Origin: JAGTVG01 sp964389805
GTDB lineage: Bacteria > Bacteroidota > Bacteroidia > Cytophagales > Cyclobacteriaceae
Direction of reading: 5' to 3'
Assembly: GCA_964389805.1 (NCBI GenBank)
Contig: CAYMFU010000180.1
Location: 1-26,899, forward strand
Length of the DNA: 26,899 bases
In this document: positions 25,288 to 26,899 of the stretch, in pieces
How the letters are laid out: every line of letters begins with the position of its first letter
How positions within the stretch are numbered: the first letter of the stretch is position 1
Made by a program: the position numbers and the translations under genes
The notes under the pieces: model-generated
The model's database searches: none
Told to the model about the DNA's origin: nothing
What the model saw: the letters and a program-made list of their open reading frames with translations, nothing else

Positions 25288-26736
25288 TTACATTTTTCTA
25301 ATGTCCATGCAATACATATTATTGGCATCCCGCAGCAACAGGTATCCGTCTGCAATTGCAAGAGGTGCCCAGGCATCATGCCCTTCAAAAACTTTTATCT
25401 GATCCAGTAAAATAAAATTTTTACGGCTAGGCTGAACGATCGATAAAGTGCCTTCATCATTCAATATAAAAAATTTTCCATCAGCAACCATATAAGGTCC
25501 CAATCCAAAGCGATGTGTTTTGCCGCTGGTCCAGACTATCTTTCGGGTATCCTGGGGATCAACACAAATAAACTGGTTTCTCATTGGCCCTGCATCTTTT
25601 GGCAAAATCCCATATAACAAGCCGTCGTGATATACAGGTGTTTGTTGTTCGCAGGCAAGTCCATCTTTTGGTTTGTAATCATATAACCTGGTTGCGGAAA
25701 ACTTACCATTCTCATAATCAATTTGAAAAACCATACTCCCGGCGCCGTATCCGGCTGTAAGAAAAACTTTCCCATCCGGCAAACAAACGGGCGATGGCGC
25801 CACCACAGAGCAGCTCCATTCATTGGACTGCCATAAAACCTTACCAGCCAGGTCGCCTTCAGCACCTATCCCAATAACACCTCCTACAGCACTGTACACA
25901 TACATTTTTATTCCCTGGTATACCCATGGCATAATAGAAGCATGAGACATTTTCCAAATACCTGGATTAGGCACTTCCCATAATATTTCACCTGTTGCAC
26001 AATCTACCGCGATCATGATGGCATGTCCACCAGTTGCAATAATGGCATTGCCATCGTCAATTAAAGGACATTGCCCGGTATACCAGAATGGGATCTCCGT
26101 CTCATATAATTTCTCTATATCCATTCCCCAGCGAAGATCACCTGACTCACGGTCAAGACACATAACATGGGACCGGGGTCCGACAGTTAATATATAATCT
26201 TCTGTAACAGCCGGGATGGTCCTTGACATCCCGTGGTTTCTTTTAATGTTCACATTATACCACCTCCTCCATAATTCCTTCCCATCCCTGAGCGAAAAAC
26301 ACTTCAACATATCTGCCTTGACCTTTTCATCGTAATCAAGTAAATAGACCTTCCCTTTATATATAGATGGCCCGGCATGCCCTTCACCCAATTCGACAGA
26401 CCATTGAATTTTCGGATCGCTATTAAACTTATTTATCAATCCAGATCCAGATTTCTTAATATTATCAAATTCTAGACCTCTAAACCGTGGCCACACATCA
26501 TTCAACTCACTATCTGAATCAGAGAAAAGTTCAAAAAAAGCACCAATATTAATTACTTCTGTGCCGCCACCGTCATCACCGCCCCGGTTATCCATACCAG
26601 GTTCGCTTGTATTGAAGTCAATAGAAGGTCCAGAAAGATTCCACCAGATCAACGCCGTTATAAATAAGAGACCTGCAGAATATAAAAATATGTTTTTAGG
26701 ATTAAACAAATTATCCTTTTTTATCTTGTATATCAA
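25288..26736 (-). CDS. Membrane-anchored PQQ-like beta-propeller
   Basis: A 482-residue protein. One helix (about 16-34, IFLYSAGLLFITALIWWNL) is followed by a Gly/Asp-rich linker with DNRGGDDGGG, and the propeller begins at WPRFRGLEF (W82). Blades end in ELWRRWYNV, LRWGMDIEK, ILWEVPNPG and VLWQSNEW; the C-terminus NMYCMDIRK closes the fold. The start is TTG 26734-26736, with a TAA in the same frame three codons upstream, so no longer start is possible; a TTG nine codons further in is an alternative. It overlaps the end of the preceding propeller gene by 26 bases and ends ten bases before the NHL gene. Cysteines occur mostly in xCxD strand ends, which are common in PQQ-like propellers and do not show PQQ binding. 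Confidence 0.82.
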   Translation of the reverse strand: MIYKIKKDNLFNPKNIFLYSAGLLFITALIWWNLSGPSIDFNTSEPGMDNRGGDDGGGTEVINIGAFFELFSDSDSELNDVWPRFRGLEFDNIKKSGSGLINKFNSDPKIQWSVELGEGHAGPSIYKGKVYLLDYDEKVKADMLKCFSLRDGKELWRRWYNVNIKRNHGMSRTIPAVTEDYILTVGPRSHVMCLDRESGDLRWGMDIEKLYETEIPFWYTGQCPLIDDGNAIIATGGHAIMIAVDCATGEILWEVPNPGIWKMSHASIMPWVYQGIKMYVYSAVGGVIGIGAEGDLAGKVLWQSNEWSCSVVAPSPVCLPDGKVFLTAGYGAGSMVFQIDYENGKFSATRLYDYKPKDGLACEQQTPVYHDGLLYGILPKDAGPMRNQFICVDPQDTRKIVWTSGKTHRFGLGPYMVADGKFFILNDEGTLSIVQPSRKNFILLDQIKVFEGHDAWAPLAIADGYLLLRDANNMYCMDIRKM

Positions 26737-26899
26737 ATACCATTATAACCTCACCATGACGGATCAACAGTTTTTTATCTGCGATGTAAGGGTGCGCCCA
26801 GTGAGGACCGGTTCCGGATTCAATTTTAAATGAGCTAATGATATCATATTCCTCCGGTGTTGGATTGACGAGTGCTACATTTCCGCCTCTTTCTTCATA
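26711..26899 (-). CDS. C-terminal end of a PQQ-like beta-propeller (truncated at the right edge)
   Basis: Sixty-two residues and the TAA at 26711-26713 are visible; the start lies beyond the window. The text YEERGGNVALVNPTPEEYDI, then SGTGPHWAHPYIADKKLLIR, matches the last 60 residues of the propeller at 7161-8429 (YDERRGTVALAQPGP, FGTGPHWAHPSI). It is therefore a paralogue from the same PQQ-like group. It overlaps the start of the next propeller gene by 26 bases, so it belongs to the same transcript. Whether it is the first gene of the operon cannot be seen. Confidence 0.8.
   Translation of the reverse strand, partial: YEERGGNVALVNPTPEEYDIISSFKIESGTGPHWAHPYIADKKLLIRHGEVIMVFDIQDKKG

Noticed and set aside
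25278..25388. Longer N-terminus for the NHL propeller with CCCG and several cysteines
   Set aside because: These codons lie almost entirely inside the end of the upstream propeller gene in another frame; the membrane anchor begins right after the ATG at 25277, ten bases past the upstream stop.
7161..26899. Naming the propellers as PQQ-dependent alcohol dehydrogenases
   Set aside because: Repeat similarity alone supports only a PQQ-like fold; no vicinal cysteine pair, haem motif or PQQ synthesis gene was seen in the window.

Overview
The window most resembles a stretch of a Bacteroidota chromosome (AT-rich; my best guess is the anaerobic or facultative Bacteroidales/Marinilabiliales side). 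The reasons are an MG2-plus-TonB-plug protein without a barrel, a DUF4838 lipoprotein, weak Shine-Dalgarno sites and tightly packed genes. The genus cannot be read from the sequence. No tRNA, rRNA, CRISPR array, insertion sequence or origin was seen, and there is no gene-free stretch longer than about 210 bases.

Left part (1-9990). The end of a cysteine-rich plus-strand gene enters from the left edge. Four minus-strand genes for exported proteins follow: a DUF4838 lipoprotein, an MG2/TonB-plug protein, a purple-acid-phosphatase-like metallophosphatase and a PQQ-like beta-propeller. A second PQQ-like propeller is divergent on the plus strand. The 211-base region between the two propellers carries two oppositely oriented copies of TGCCGTATAC.

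Right part (26899 down to 10005, all minus strand). Twelve genes lie head to tail. Apart from one 107-base gap they overlap, abut or are separated by 10 bases or fewer, so they look like one long operon or two. In transcription order they are: the end of a PQQ-like propeller; a membrane-anchored PQQ-like propeller; a membrane-anchored NHL-type propeller; a 68-residue Tat-type protein with four cysteines; a Tat-type NapG-like ferredoxin with four [4Fe-4S] motifs; a NapH/NosR-like multi-spanning ferredoxin; a three-helix membrane PQQ-like propeller; a NuoE-NuoF fusion; a NuoG/GltD-like iron-sulfur flavoprotein that lacks the usual second nucleotide-binding domain; and a secreted eight-repeat PQQ-like propeller. 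After the 107-base gap come a GT4 glycosyltransferase, a LolD/MacB-type ATPase and an FtsX-type permease.

How the genes may work together (inference). The NuoEF-like chain would exchange electrons with NAD(H) in the cytoplasm. The NapH-like protein would carry electrons across the inner membrane, and the Tat-exported ferredoxin and the small Cys4 protein would continue the path in the periplasm. Propellers fixed to the membrane or secreted surround this path. No c-type haem motif (CxxCH) and no vicinal cysteine pair of the kind used by PQQ alcohol dehydrogenases was seen in the PQQ-like propellers. They may therefore be structural, binding or sensing partners rather than true quinoproteins. 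The gene combination is the most interesting feature of the window and I do not recognise it as a named system.
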